Shown: positions 26,553 through 34,793, counted from the first letter of the stretch. The stretch: 64,000 nucleotides of DNA from Anaerotruncus sp. (GCA_021770005.1 JAETRV010000027.1:1-64000), one strand, 5' to 3'. Numbers and translations: made by a program. Notes: a model not told the origin generated them from the letters alone.

Positions 26553-26613
26553 ATCCCTCGCCAATTCAAGATTTGATCCGTTGGGATTCGACCGAATCCC
26601 AACGGATTTTTTC
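26532..26613 (+). ncRNA. candidate small RNA, divergent from sirC
   Basis: A plus-strand promoter candidate (TTGGTA 26496-26501, TATAAT 26520-26525) is followed about 50 bp later by a textbook terminator: a 15-bp perfect stem (26576-26590 / 26593-26607) and a TTTTTT run. No plus-strand gene lies between them, so a transcript of about 80 nt is predicted. It could also be an isolated terminator left from a lost gene. Confidence 0.35.
26575..26613 (+). terminator. strong intrinsic terminator
   Basis: Stem ATCCGTTGGGATTCG / CGAATCCCAACGGAT, 2-base gap in the loop and six Ts. It has no protein gene upstream on its strand. The stretch after it, up to 26800, is AT-richer and holds no convincing gene. 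Confidence 0.85.
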
Positions 26614-26804
26614 AACCGGCAAAACTCTGCTATTTGGAACATATTTTATGTCTTTGGGAACATTTTATGGATTATACGCGGCCATTTCTGCTAAAATAAG
26701 CGCAATGGAAACGGGTTCGCTGTTTCCAAAGTTGGCAATCGCTTTGTTCATTAACCAGTCGGTCGTTCCCTTTCGATTCGTCAGGTTCTGTCCAAAGTTC
26801 AAAA

Positions 26805-26843
26805 AAGAAGTGCTTCGTCCGGATAGCGAAGCACTTCTTTTTT
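26805..26843. terminator. bidirectional terminator hairpin
   Basis: AAGAAGTGCTTCG / CGAAGCACTTCTT stem flanked by A-rich and T-rich runs (AAAAAAG..TTTTTTT), so it can work on both strands. It separates the VOC gene from the region to its left. Confidence 0.8.
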
Positions 26844-26889
26844 TGCCTGTACGGTTTATAGGGGGCTTTTCCCATCCGTAAAACAAGCG

Positions 26890-26918
26890 TTGATTTGCCA
26901 ATGGTTCAATGTTATACT
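26890..26918 (+). promoter_or_regulatory. sigma-A promoter of the VOC gene
   Basis: TTGATT (26890-26895), 17-bp spacer, TATACT (26913-26918), then a 32-bp leader to the ATG. Confidence 0.65.
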
Positions 26919-26950
26919 TATTTTATAAAATATAGTGTGGAGGATTGGCG

Positions 26951-27334
26951 ATGCGGATCGAACATATCGCAATGTATGTAACCGACCTGGAGGGCGCAAG
27001 GGCGTTTTTTGAGCGGTATTTCGGAGCGGTTTCGAATAACGGATACCACAACCAGAATACCGGCTTCCGCTCCTATTTCCTGACTTTTGAAGACGGCGCA
27101 AGACTGGAGCTCATGAACAGACCTCTTATGGAGGATCCCGAAAAAACATCGGGGCGTACCGGCTTCATCCATCTTGCATTCAGTGTTGGCAGCCGGGAAG
27201 CGGTCAACCGTCTGACCGAGCGGCTGGTACAGGACGGCTATCCATGTATCAGCGGACCGCGCACAACGGGGGACGGATACTATGAAAGCTGTGTGGTCGG
27301 GATCGAAGGAAACCAGATCGAAATTACGATCTAA
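26951..27334 (+). CDS. VOC family (glyoxalase/bleomycin-resistance fold) protein
   Basis: A 127-residue metalloprotein-fold member. It opens MRIEHIAMYVTDLEGARAFFERYFG, with a metal-ligand His5, and has LTFEDGARLELM with a second ligand-type Glu and IHLAFSVGS with a third His. The end GIEGNQIEITI holds the fourth ligand position. The family includes glyoxalase I and many lyases and resistance proteins; the substrate is not predictable. The ATG at 26951 follows GGAGG. It has its own promoter and stands alone. Confidence 0.85.
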   Translation: MRIEHIAMYVTDLEGARAFFERYFGAVSNNGYHNQNTGFRSYFLTFEDGARLELMNRPLMEDPEKTSGRTGFIHLAFSVGSREAVNRLTERLVQDGYPCISGPRTTGDGYYESCVVGIEGNQIEITI

Positions 27335-27339
27335 GAACC

Positions 27340-27432
27340 TCTTTCCTACCTAAAGCTAAAGCTTTACTCAATTTTTCTCGAAAAATTGCGGGGTCGAGGG
27401 GCAGAGCCCCCGCCGCAACGCCCCTGCGATTT
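27340..27432 (-). repeat. type A repeat, right half, reverse orientation
   Basis: AAGAACCTCTTTC end, AAAGCTTTACTC, AATTTTTCTCGAAAAATT, GGGGTCGAGGGGCAGAGCCCCC. It lies between the VOC and TPR genes. Confidence 0.75.
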
Positions 27433-27480
27433 TTTAATAGGCATGGCAAATAGCCCGCCGGAAAGGCAGGAGGAAAGACG

Positions 27481-28905
27481 ATGGATGAACAACTGCGCGC
27501 ACAGCTCGAGGCATGGCACGAGCAGGACGAACATCAAAAGATTGTGGATGCGATTTTAAAGCTTTCGCCCGAAGAACGCGGCTATGAAGAGATCGGGCAG
27601 CTGGCGCGCGCCTATAACAACCTGAAGGAACCGGAGAAAGCGATTGCGCTGCTGCTTTCGGTCGAGGAGCAGGGGCGGGAGGACTTCCGCTGGCACTACC
27701 GGATTGGCTATTCCTACTACTACCTCGACCGGGATGAACAGGCAGCGGCCGAATTTGACCGCGCGGTCGAGCTCAACCCGGACGACGCGGACAGCTGGTT
27801 TTTTGTCGTGCTGGCAAGCCGCGCGCTGGGCAACCGGGAACGGTTTGAACTGGCGAAGGAGCGGGTGCGGGCGCTCGATCCCGCCATGTTCGAGCAGGAA
27901 TTCCCGCCCGATCGGGAGGAAAGCTACTGCCCTGAGCAGTATACACGGGAGATGTTCGACGCGGTCGAAGCGCATATCCAGCAATATTTCGGGAGCTATC
28001 CGCTCGTCTTTCACGAAAAGGTCTCCCCTGACATCCATGTCGATATCTGTCTGATCGAGCCAACCCCCGAACGGGATTACTATACGCTGGTCACGCTGGG
28101 GATGGGTGCGCACCGGATGAACGTCCCCGACGAACTGCGTGACCGCGGGCTCGACCGCGCCGAACTTCTCATCTGCCTGCCTGCCCGCTGGAACGTCCGC
28201 GGACAGTCGGAAAAGTGGTACTGGCCGCTGCGCTGGCTCAAGGTTCTTGCGCGCCTGCCCGGCAACCAGGACACCTGGCTGGGCTGGGGACATACCGTCC
28301 CCAAAGGCAGCCCATTCTCTTACAACACCAACCTTTCTTCGGTCATTCTCACCGAACCGGCCCTCTTTGATGCCGGATCGGCGGTCTGCCACCTTCCGGA
28401 CGGTGACACGGTCAACTTTTATCAGGTCGTGCCCATCTACCAGAACGAGCTAGAGTGTAAGCTCCACCGGGGGGCTGAGACACTGCTCCGCCTGTTCGGG
28501 CAGGATGCCTATGTGGTGGACATCGACCGTCCAAGCGTCTGCCGGAACTGGAAACTGGAACCGGAAGACGAGCCGCTCGAACCCCGGGTCGAGCCTGTTG
28601 TCCCGCATTGGGAGGGACCGGCCGGCTGTTTGGCAACCCGCCGGATCACCCGGGACAAACTGCCTGTGGGGTATTTTTACCGGGAAGCGCCGGTCGAAGG
28701 GGCGCCCGATAGCGGCTGGCGGTTCCTCGAGGGGAGCGAGGATGAAGCCTATATGTCCGACCCGGCGAACACCGAGGTCTGTCACCTCGATACCATCTGC
28801 GCCTCCGACCCCGAGATCGCGCCTCTGCTCACCTCCCCGCAGGGCGCCGCTTATTTCCGGGGTGAGGACGGCCATTTTTACTATGAGGAACCGATGGAGG
28901 ACTGA
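27481..28905 (+). CDS. TPR - SUFU - DUF2185 multidomain protein
   Basis: A 474-residue cytoplasmic protein with three parts. Residues about 1-145 form tetratricopeptide repeats (EQAAAEFDRAVELNPDDADSW is a clear unit). About 150-345 resemble a Suppressor-of-fused (SUFU) domain: FHEKVSPDIHVDICLIEPT, YYTLVTLGMGAHRMNVP and LICLPARWN. About 380-470 match DUF2185 (Imm33-like): KLPVGYFYREAPVEGAPDSGWRF and TEVCHLDTICASDPEI. SUFU and Imm33 domains are both frequent in polymorphic-toxin immunity proteins, but no toxin gene is adjacent. A second, general stress or protein-interaction role is equally possible. AGGAGGAAAG precedes the ATG; DUF5662 follows after 8 bp. Confidence 0.8.
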   Translation: MDEQLRAQLEAWHEQDEHQKIVDAILKLSPEERGYEEIGQLARAYNNLKEPEKAIALLLSVEEQGREDFRWHYRIGYSYYYLDRDEQAAAEFDRAVELNPDDADSWFFVVLASRALGNRERFELAKERVRALDPAMFEQEFPPDREESYCPEQYTREMFDAVEAHIQQYFGSYPLVFHEKVSPDIHVDICLIEPTPERDYYTLVTLGMGAHRMNVPDELRDRGLDRAELLICLPARWNVRGQSEKWYWPLRWLKVLARLPGNQDTWLGWGHTVPKGSPFSYNTNLSSVILTEPALFDAGSAVCHLPDGDTVNFYQVVPIYQNELECKLHRGAETLLRLFGQDAYVVDIDRPSVCRNWKLEPEDEPLEPRVEPVVPHWEGPAGCLATRRITRDKLPVGYFYREAPVEGAPDSGWRFLEGSEDEAYMSDPANTEVCHLDTICASDPEIAPLLTSPQGAAYFRGEDGHFYYEEPMED

Positions 28906-28913
28906 CATCCGCA

Positions 28914-29447
28914 ATGAACAAATGGTATGCGCATCTGAAAACGATCACCCGCCACAAGCTTCTGGTCATGCGGCACTGTTTCCGGATTGGGCTTTACTGG
29001 CAGGGCCTGACACATGATCTTTCCAAATATTCCCCGGCGGAATTTCTGGTAGGGGCGAAATACTATCAGGGCGACCGCAGCCCCAACGACGCCGAACGTC
29101 GGGAAAAGGGGTACAGCAGCGCGTGGCTGCATCACAAGGGGCGCAACAAACACCACCTTGAATATTGGATCGACTACACGCCGGGTGGGGACCATCATAT
29201 GGGCGGGGTCGAGATGCCGGTAAACTATGTAGCGGAGATGTTCTGTGACCGGATTGCCGCCTGCAAAATCTATCACGGGGCCAACTACCAGGACGCTGAC
29301 CCATACGAGTATTTCATGCGCGGCCGGAGCCACACCATCCTACACGAGAACTCTGCCGCTCTGCTCGAACAGATGCTGCGGATGCTCAAGGAGCGCGGGG
29401 AAACCGAGACCTTCCTCTGGGTGCGCAGGGAGCTGCTGCACCGTTGA
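28914..29447 (+). CDS. DUF5662 family protein
   Basis: A 177-residue cytoplasmic protein matching DUF5662: KTITRHKLLVMRHCFRIGLYWQGLTHDLSKYSPAEF, then RSPNDAERREKGYSSAWLHHKGRNKHHLEYW and DHHMGGVEMP. The HDLSKYS and repeated His/Asp residues suggest an HD-like metal site, but no activity is established. It begins 8 bp after the TPR-SUFU gene and is likely cotranscribed with it. Its 3' end overlaps the convergent lipoprotein gene by 62 bases. Confidence 0.85.
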   Translation: MNKWYAHLKTITRHKLLVMRHCFRIGLYWQGLTHDLSKYSPAEFLVGAKYYQGDRSPNDAERREKGYSSAWLHHKGRNKHHLEYWIDYTPGGDHHMGGVEMPVNYVAEMFCDRIAACKIYHGANYQDADPYEYFMRGRSHTILHENSAALLEQMLRMLKERGETETFLWVRRELLHR

Positions 29448-29823
29448 GCCGTGTATTTTTGCCGGTTTTCAGCTCGGGCACCGAACCCGCAGAGGTTCGG
29501 GCTGGGAGCGCCACAAGCAGTTCTTTCGTATCGGGAAACAGGTCGGGCATCTCCTCAAAGCCGTTGGACGTCGCGGCGATGGCACTCAATGTCCTTCCGG
29601 TTTCCCGGCGGTAGGTCTCGGAAATCTTCTGATAAATTTCGGTATCTTCTAGGAGCATCTCCCGATCCCCAAGCGGTTCCCCTTCAGCGGGGACCGGTGG
29701 CTTATAGGAACTGGCCCCGCTCTGCGCCGCTTCGGATGGTGCAGCTGGCGGGGCCTTTCTGGTACACGCCCCGAGCGCTGCCATCAGCAGAAGTGCAAGC
29801 CACAATGCAAACAATCTCTTCAT
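29386..29823 (-). CDS. hypothetical lipoprotein
   Basis: A 145-residue exported lipoprotein candidate. The signal peptide MKRLFALWLALLLMAALGAC ends in a lipobox (Cys20), followed by a disordered Ala/Pro/Ser linker. A short helical region then includes REMLLEDTEIYQKISETYRRETG. The last about 25 residues (basic, Arg/Pro-rich) are read antisense to the end of the DUF5662 gene and may not be functional. I do not recognise the family. Confidence 0.55.
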   Translation of the reverse strand: MKRLFALWLALLLMAALGACTRKAPPAAPSEAAQSGASSYKPPVPAEGEPLGDREMLLEDTEIYQKISETYRRETGRTLSAIAATSNGFEEMPDLFPDTKELLVALPARTSAGSVPELKTGKNTRLNGAAAPCAPRGRSRFPRAP

Positions 29824-30027
29824 TTCTATTTCTCCTCCCGTACTTTCACCTGTGGGGACAAGCCCCTTCTGTAGTTCTTATTCTAGCGAAAAGAGAGAGC
29901 GGAATTTGTCGGTTTCGAGAGGCTCAGAAAATTCTTTTCCCAGCCTTGTGCCTGCCGGCCTCTTGTAAGCAATGCTTTGACGCTCCGAACCGTTTGCTCG
30001 CCGGGAGAGCTCTCAGAACCTATTTTG

Positions 30028-30190
30028 TATCTAAGAACCTGTTTCAAATCGAAAGCTTTACGCAATTTTTCTCGAAAAATTGTGGGGTCGAGGGGCAGAG
30101 CCCCCGCCGCCGCGCGCACGCGGCGGAAACCCTGGGCGGCGAGGGCGTTGTTTTGGCCTGGAACCCAAAACAACATGCGCCCATAGCCCC
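30028..30190 (-). repeat. type A repeat, reverse orientation, with extension
   Basis: TAAGAACCTGTTTCAAA end, AAAGCTTTACGC, AATTTTTCTCGAAAAATT, GGGGTCGAGGGGCAGAGCCCCC and CGCCGCGCGC palindrome. A GTTGTTTTGG..CCAAAACAAC hairpin follows; this module also occurs at about 31160-31190. It lies downstream of rubrerythrin. Confidence 0.75.
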
Positions 30191-30216
30191 CGCCCTATTT
30201 ACCGATACCAGAATTT

Positions 30217-30759
30217 TTAATAATTATTCGCCCTGACCTGGAACCATGCCTGCGGCTTTTTGCAGACCGGGCAGACCTTCGGCGGCTCGGTCCCTTCATG
30301 GATATGCCCGCAGTTGAGACAAATCCAGGTCGCCTGCTGGGGCTTCTTGAACACGGTCTGCCCCTCGACATTCGAAAGCAGGGTGTCAAACCGTTCCATA
30401 TGCTCCTTCTCGATCTTCGCAACCATCTCAAACAGGGTGGCGATGTTGTCGAACCCTTCCTCCCGGGCCTCCTTCGCGAAATTCGCATACATCTCCTGCC
30501 ACTCATATTTTTCCCCTGCGGATGCATCCTTGAGATTTTCAGGGGTGGCGGGCATCTCGCTGTTGTGGAGAATCCGGAACCAGATTTCCGCATGTTCCTT
30601 TTCGTTGTTTGCGGTCTCATCAAAGATGTTGCCAATCTGCTCGTAACCATCCTCCCGCGCCTTTGCCGCGAAATAGGTGTACTTATTGCGCGCCTGCGAT
30701 TCCCCCGCAAATGCGGCCATCAGATTGGCTTCGGTCTTGGACCCTTTCAAAGTTTTCAT
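30217..30759 (-). CDS. rbr: rubrerythrin
   Basis: A 180-residue non-heme iron peroxidase that removes hydrogen peroxide in anaerobes. The N-terminal four-helix domain has the diiron ligands (FAGESQARNKY, NNEKEHAEIWF, EREE-type KEAREEGFD and KIEKEHMERF). The C-terminal rubredoxin-like domain has two CxxC knuckles, ICLNCGH and VCPVCKK, binding one iron. Length is standard. GGGAGG precedes the ATG. Upstream on the same strand are the FeoB-associated protein and feoAB, so iron uptake and oxidative protection are adjacent. Confidence 0.95.
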   Translation of the reverse strand: MKTLKGSKTEANLMAAFAGESQARNKYTYFAAKAREDGYEQIGNIFDETANNEKEHAEIWFRILHNSEMPATPENLKDASAGEKYEWQEMYANFAKEAREEGFDNIATLFEMVAKIEKEHMERFDTLLSNVEGQTVFKKPQQATWICLNCGHIHEGTEPPKVCPVCKKPQAWFQVRANNY

Positions 30760-30829
30760 AAAAACAACCTCCCTTGTGCAGTTCTGGAATTAGTCTGCAC
30801 ACAGGAAGGTTGTCTTATACCAATCTCTG

Positions 30830-30991
30830 TTATTTTTTCCGGTCAGCCAGCGGGGCGTTTCTTTCACAGCTTTCCGCGTGTGGGCATCCCGAACAGCTGC
30901 CGCATCCGCCGCGTCCCTTGCGGATGCCCCACACCGCGACAACAGCCCCAGCGGCAACCAGCCCGAGTAGCAAAAAATCAAGGATTCCCAT
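30830..30991 (-). CDS. FeoB-associated Cys-rich membrane protein
   Basis: A 53-residue protein: a single N-terminal membrane helix (MGILDFLLLGLVAAGAVVAV), a short basic segment, then the cysteine cluster CGSCSGCPHAESC. This layout matches the FeoB-associated Cys-rich (Attachment/FeoP-like) family found beside feoB in Firmicutes, thought to help ferrous-iron transport, possibly by binding metal at the membrane. The ATG at 30991 has GAGGGGAG upstream. A large repeat block lies between it and feoB. Confidence 0.8.
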   Translation of the reverse strand: MGILDFLLLGLVAAGAVVAVWGIRKGRGGCGSCSGCPHAESCERNAPLADRKK

Positions 30992-31029
30992 GGTTCTCCC
31001 CTCCTTTGGATCTGTTCTATCCCTTTCCC

Positions 31030-31448
31030 TGTTCTGTAAAGGGGGCTTTTTCTCTTGCAAAAAGCCCCCTCTCGGCCCTGACTCTTCGAGTCAGGGCCGA
31101 TTCACCCCAAAAAAGCGCTTCTCAGGCGGGCGCCCGGCGCCCAAGCAGGGGTTCTGGGCGCATGTTGTTTTGGGGTCCAGACCAAAACAACGCCCTCGCT
31201 GCCCGGGCTTTCAGCCCGGAGCGCGCAAAGCGCGACGCTCGGACAGGATGCGCCCCACAAGAGGGGCGGCAGTGCCCCCCTCTTGTGAGAACTCCCCCGC
31301 TGCGCCCGGACGTTTGGTCTGGGGCCAAACGTCCTGCTGTCCTGACCCCGCGATTTTTCACTCCGGCCTAAGAGCCGACGCTTCGCGCCGGTTGGCCTAT
31401 GTACGCCGCTGCGGCGGCAGTGAAAAAAATCGAGTAAAACTTTTGGCT
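31030..31448 (+). repeat. type A mosaic repeat, long variant
   Basis: Starts with GGGGGCTTTTTCTC..AAAAAGCCCCC, then GGCCCTGACTCTTCGAGTCAGGGCC, AAAAAAGCGCTTCTCAGG, a GTTGTTTTGG..CCAAAACAAC hairpin and CCCGGGCTTTCAGCCCGG. A CGCCCCACAAG..CTTGTGAGAACTCCCC block shared with 17990-18045 follows, then ACGTTTGGTCTGGGGCCAAACGT, CCGACGCTTCGCGCCGG, CCGCTGCGGCGG and AAAATCGAGTAAAAC. It fills the feoB to FeoP-like gap. Confidence 0.8.
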
Positions 31449-31451
31449 TTT

Positions 31452-33455
31452 TTATCGGAGAAGCAGGCTGCCGAACTGGTAGACCATGCATCCGGCCAAC
31501 CAAGCCACGCCGCATTGATATCCCGCTACGATCGCGGCATGTTTGCCCCCCAGCTCCCGCCGCACCGCTGCAATCGCCGCGACACAGGGGGAATAGAGCA
31601 GGGTGAAGGTCAAAAACGCACAGGCTGCCAGCGGGCTGAACATCTGGGCAAGGGTGGCGGGAAGGGTGGCGGTATTGCCGCCGGTCAGCACCGCAAGAGT
31701 ACTAACCACCGCTTCCTTTGCGGAAAAACCGGTAATCAGCGCAGTGGAAGCGCGCCAGTCGTTGAAGCCGAGCGGGGTGAACACCGGCGCGATAAACCGA
31801 CCGATTCCCGCCAGCATACTCTCGCCGCTATCCGCCACCACATTGAACCGGGTGTCGAACGTTTGGAGGAACCAAATCACGATGGTGGCGAGAAAGATAA
31901 CGGTAAATGCCCGGGTGAGGAAATCGCGCGCCTTATCCCAGAGCAGAAGGCAGACGCTCTTGGCCCCCGGCAGACGGTAATTGGGCAGCTCCATCACGAA
32001 CGGGACCGGCTTGCCGTGGAACGCGGTATTCTTGAGCAGCAGCCCGCTCAGCACGCCGACCAGCATCCCGCCCGCATAGAGCAGGATCATGACCAATGCA
32101 GGATGGTCCGGGAAAAATGCGAGGGTAAACATCGAATAGATCGGCAGCTTGGCGCTGCACGACATAAACGGGGTAAGCAGGATGGTCATGCGGCGGTCCC
32201 GCTCGGAGGAGAGGGTCCGGGTCGCCATGATCGCGGGCACCGAGCAGCCGAACCCGATCAACATCGGCACAAACGAACGGCCCGAAAGCCCAATTTTGCG
32301 CAGGAGCTTATCCATCACAAACGCGACCCGCGCCATATAGCCGCTGTCCTCAAGCATCGAGAGGAAAAAGAACAGCACGACGATCGTCGGCAGGAACGAG
32401 AGCACCGAGCCCACCCCGGCGAATACGCCGTCGATCAGCAGTGAATGCACCACCGGATTGATCCCGTAGGCGGTGAGCGCGCGGTCGGCAACGCCGGTAA
32501 CCCAATCGATGTCATAGGCGAGCAGATCGCTCAAAAAGCTGCCGATCAGGCCAAAGGTGAGGTAGAAGATCAACAGCATAATCAACAGGAAGATCGGGAT
32601 TGCCAGATATTTGTGGGTCAGCAGGCTATCCATCCGGACGCTGCGCAGATGCTCCTTGCTTTCATGCGGCTTGACCACCGTATCCGCGCACAACCGCTCG
32701 ATAAAGGTATACCGCATATCCGCCATGGCGGCTTCCCGGTCGGTACCCAGCTCCCCCTCCATCTCGGTGACACTGTGCTCCACCATGTCCCGCTCATTCT
32801 CCGAGAGCGCGAGCAGCTCGAGCATCGGCGCATCCCCCTCGACCAGCTTGGTCGCGGCAAACCGGGCCGGCACGTGGATCCGCTCGGCGTGGTCCTCGAC
32901 CAGATGTGCAATCGCGTGAATCGCCCTATGTACCGCGCCGATGCAGAAATCCTGCCGCTTGGGGGCGGTACGGGACTGCGCAATCGAGAGGGCCCGTTCG
33001 ACCATCTCGTCGATCCCCTCATTTTTGACCGCCGAGATTGGGAACACCGGTACCCCCAGCTCCCGCGCCATCTCTTTGATCTTGATGGTGCCGCCGTTGT
33101 TGCGCACCTCGTCCATCATGTTGAGCGCAATCACCATAGGGATTCCCAGCTCGATCAGCTGCATACTGAGATAAAGGTTCCGCTCGATGTTGGTCGCGTC
33201 GAGGATGTTGATGATCCCGTCCGGGTGGCTGTTCAGCAAAAAATCTCGGGTAACAATCTCCTCATTGGTATAGGGGGAAAGCGAATAGATTCCCGGCAGG
33301 TCGACCACCGTCACCTCTTTATGCCCCCTGAGCTGCCCGTCCTTCCGCTCGACTGTCACCCCGGGGAAGTTCCCCACATGCTGGTTGGACCCGGTGAGTT
33401 GGTTAAACAGGGTCGTCTTTCCGCAGTTCTGGTTGCCCGCCAATGCAAAAATCAT
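31452..33455 (-). CDS. feoB: ferrous iron transport protein B
   Basis: A 667-residue ferrous-iron permease. The N-terminal G domain has G1 GNQNCGKT (7-14), G3 DLPG and G4 NMMD, followed by a helical GDI-like region. The C-terminal half has the two Gate regions with conserved cysteine segments (GFGCSVPAIMATRTL and FMSCSAKLPIYSMF) and about nine membrane helices. Its start overlaps the feoA stop (ATGA). It is predicted to import Fe2+ under anaerobic conditions. Confidence 0.96.
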   Translation of the reverse strand: MIFALAGNQNCGKTTLFNQLTGSNQHVGNFPGVTVERKDGQLRGHKEVTVVDLPGIYSLSPYTNEEIVTRDFLLNSHPDGIINILDATNIERNLYLSMQLIELGIPMVIALNMMDEVRNNGGTIKIKEMARELGVPVFPISAVKNEGIDEMVERALSIAQSRTAPKRQDFCIGAVHRAIHAIAHLVEDHAERIHVPARFAATKLVEGDAPMLELLALSENERDMVEHSVTEMEGELGTDREAAMADMRYTFIERLCADTVVKPHESKEHLRSVRMDSLLTHKYLAIPIFLLIMLLIFYLTFGLIGSFLSDLLAYDIDWVTGVADRALTAYGINPVVHSLLIDGVFAGVGSVLSFLPTIVVLFFFLSMLEDSGYMARVAFVMDKLLRKIGLSGRSFVPMLIGFGCSVPAIMATRTLSSERDRRMTILLTPFMSCSAKLPIYSMFTLAFFPDHPALVMILLYAGGMLVGVLSGLLLKNTAFHGKPVPFVMELPNYRLPGAKSVCLLLWDKARDFLTRAFTVIFLATIVIWFLQTFDTRFNVVADSGESMLAGIGRFIAPVFTPLGFNDWRASTALITGFSAKEAVVSTLAVLTGGNTATLPATLAQMFSPLAACAFLTFTLLYSPCVAAIAAVRRELGGKHAAIVAGYQCGVAWLAGCMVYQFGSLLLR

Positions 33456-33691
33456 CTGGCTGCCTCCCCGATCTCCTCAATTTCGATCTCCCTCGCATCC
33501 TCCAGCCGCAAGGTCAGCTCGTATCCCCGCAGATGCAGCTCGATCGGGTCGCCCATCGGCGCGACCTTGCGTACCATGACCCGGGTTTTCGGGGTCAGTC
33601 CCATATCAAGCAGATGCCGGCGCAATGCACCGCTCCCGCCCACCTGTGTGATAATACCGCTCTGCCCGATCTTTAAACGGTCCAATGTCAT
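33452..33691 (-). CDS. feoA: ferrous iron transport protein A
   Basis: A 79-residue SH3-like cytoplasmic protein that supports FeoB. It shows the family pattern: ALRRHLLDMGLTPKTRVMVRKVAPMGDPIELHLRGYELTLR. I chose the ATG at 33691 preceded by a GGAGAGG/GGTGGA stretch; an in-frame TTG at 33712 is less likely. First gene of feoA-feoB. Confidence 0.93.
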   Translation of the reverse strand: MTLDRLKIGQSGIITQVGGSGALRRHLLDMGLTPKTRVMVRKVAPMGDPIELHLRGYELTLRLEDAREIEIEEIGEAAR

Positions 33692-33714
33692 CGCCCTATT
33701 CCACCTCTCCAACT

Positions 33715-33730
33715 GTTAGCTCAAGCTAAC
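33715..33730. promoter_or_regulatory. palindromic operator candidate upstream of feoA
   Basis: GTTAGC-TCAA-GCTAAC, a 6-bp inverted repeat directly upstream of the feoA ribosome site. It resembles metal-regulator (DtxR/IdeR/MntR family) boxes in composition and location; no regulator gene is in the window. Confidence 0.5.
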
Positions 33731-33800
33731 TTTTTCTCAAAAAAAAGAATATTTCTGCCGTTAGCAGACGCTTACATAATAGCCTTTTTCGGGGCGTTTG

Positions 33801-34496
33801 TCAATTCCTATTTTTCTGCATCCAATCCATAATACGCCTTCTGGACAAGATGCAGACCACCCCCAGCGTACCGGTGATGCAGAACGCGGCCACCGAGCTG
33901 AGGTAATTCCCTTCGAGCAGCGCACTGCTCGCAAAGGTGTTGGCCAGCATGGTGGGGATGCGGGCAGTCACCGTCAGCAGCAGAAAGCGCGGCAGCTCGA
34001 GCGGGGTGAGCGCGGCGAGGTAGGTCAGCAGGTCTTTGGGCATGGCGGGGATCAGGTAGATGATGAAAACAAGAAGCTGAAGACGGTCACTATCCTGTAA
34101 AAAGGCGAGGCGCTGTTGTTTTTCCGGTGGGAACAGCCGGTCAACCACCGGACGCCCAAACCGCTTGACCGTCATAAACACGAGCGCGCTCCCCAAGAAC
34201 ACCCCGCCCGCACAGATCACCAGACCGCCCAGCGCGCCGTAGGTGACCCCAGCGGCGACCTGTACCGGCAGCGCGGGGATCAACCCAGAGATCACCTGTA
34301 AGACCTGTACCCCGAGCAGGAGGAGCGCCCCCAGCGGGCCGAAGGATTGCAGGCGTTCCCGGAACGCCTCCATCCTTTCCGGCTCCATCAGACCTTGAAC
34401 CACCGGATACCAGCGCCAGACCAGCCAGCCGGCCACCCCAAGCGCCGCCGCCGCGAGCAACACGATAAAAGCCTGTATGGGTCTGCTTCGCTTCAT
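33801..34496 (-). CDS. TVP38/TMEM64 family membrane protein
   Basis: A 231-residue polytopic protein of the VTT/DedA-like superfamily. About five to six hydrophobic segments. The family core is visible: GLIPALPVQVAAGVTYGALGG, then FIIYLIPAMPKDLLTYLAALTPL and ARIPTMLANTF. Related eukaryotic VTT proteins are lipid scramblases; the bacterial function is uncertain. I chose the ATG at 34496 with AAAGGGA upstream, because earlier in-frame codons fall in the type A repeat. Confidence 0.88.
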   Translation of the reverse strand: MKRSRPIQAFIVLLAAAALGVAGWLVWRWYPVVQGLMEPERMEAFRERLQSFGPLGALLLLGVQVLQVISGLIPALPVQVAAGVTYGALGGLVICAGGVFLGSALVFMTVKRFGRPVVDRLFPPEKQQRLAFLQDSDRLQLLVFIIYLIPAMPKDLLTYLAALTPLELPRFLLLTVTARIPTMLANTFASSALLEGNYLSSVAAFCITGTLGVVCILSRRRIMDWMQKNRN

Positions 34497-34531
34497 AAAA
34501 ACTCCCTTTTCAAAAGTTTTGTCCGCCCTTA

Positions 34532-34790
34532 GAGCCTGTTTAGAATCTTTTGCAGGGGGCTTTTTCTCTTGCAAAAAGCCCCCTCTTACCGCCTTCGGCG
34601 GCAATTCACCCCCTAAATGCGCTTCTCAGGATAAAGTATTCCGCCGCATCTCCGCGCTAAGAGCCGCCTGCGGCGGTTGCGCTCCGAAACGCTGCGCTGC
34701 GGCTTGCAGTGCGCGCGGCGGCGGGGGCGCTGCCCCTCGACCTCGCAATTTTTCGAGAAAAATTGAGTAAAGCTTTAGATTTTGAATCTT
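34532..34790 (+). repeat. type A mosaic repeat (about 259 bp)
   Basis: Begins GAGCCTGTTTAGAATC, with GGGGGCTTTTTCTC..AAAAAGCCCCC and CCGCCTTCGGCGG, TGCGCTTCTCAGGATAAAG, CCGCCTGCGGCGG, GCTGCGCTGCGGC, GGGGGCGCTGCCCC and AATTTTTCGAGAAAAATTGAGTAAAGC. The right end is decayed. Confidence 0.85.
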
Positions 34791-34793
34791 GTG

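Noticed and set aside
26573-26881. 102-codon plus-strand frame after the terminator at 26575
   Set aside because: It begins inside the terminator hairpin, has no ribosome site, ends past a bidirectional terminator, and its product resembles nothing I know.
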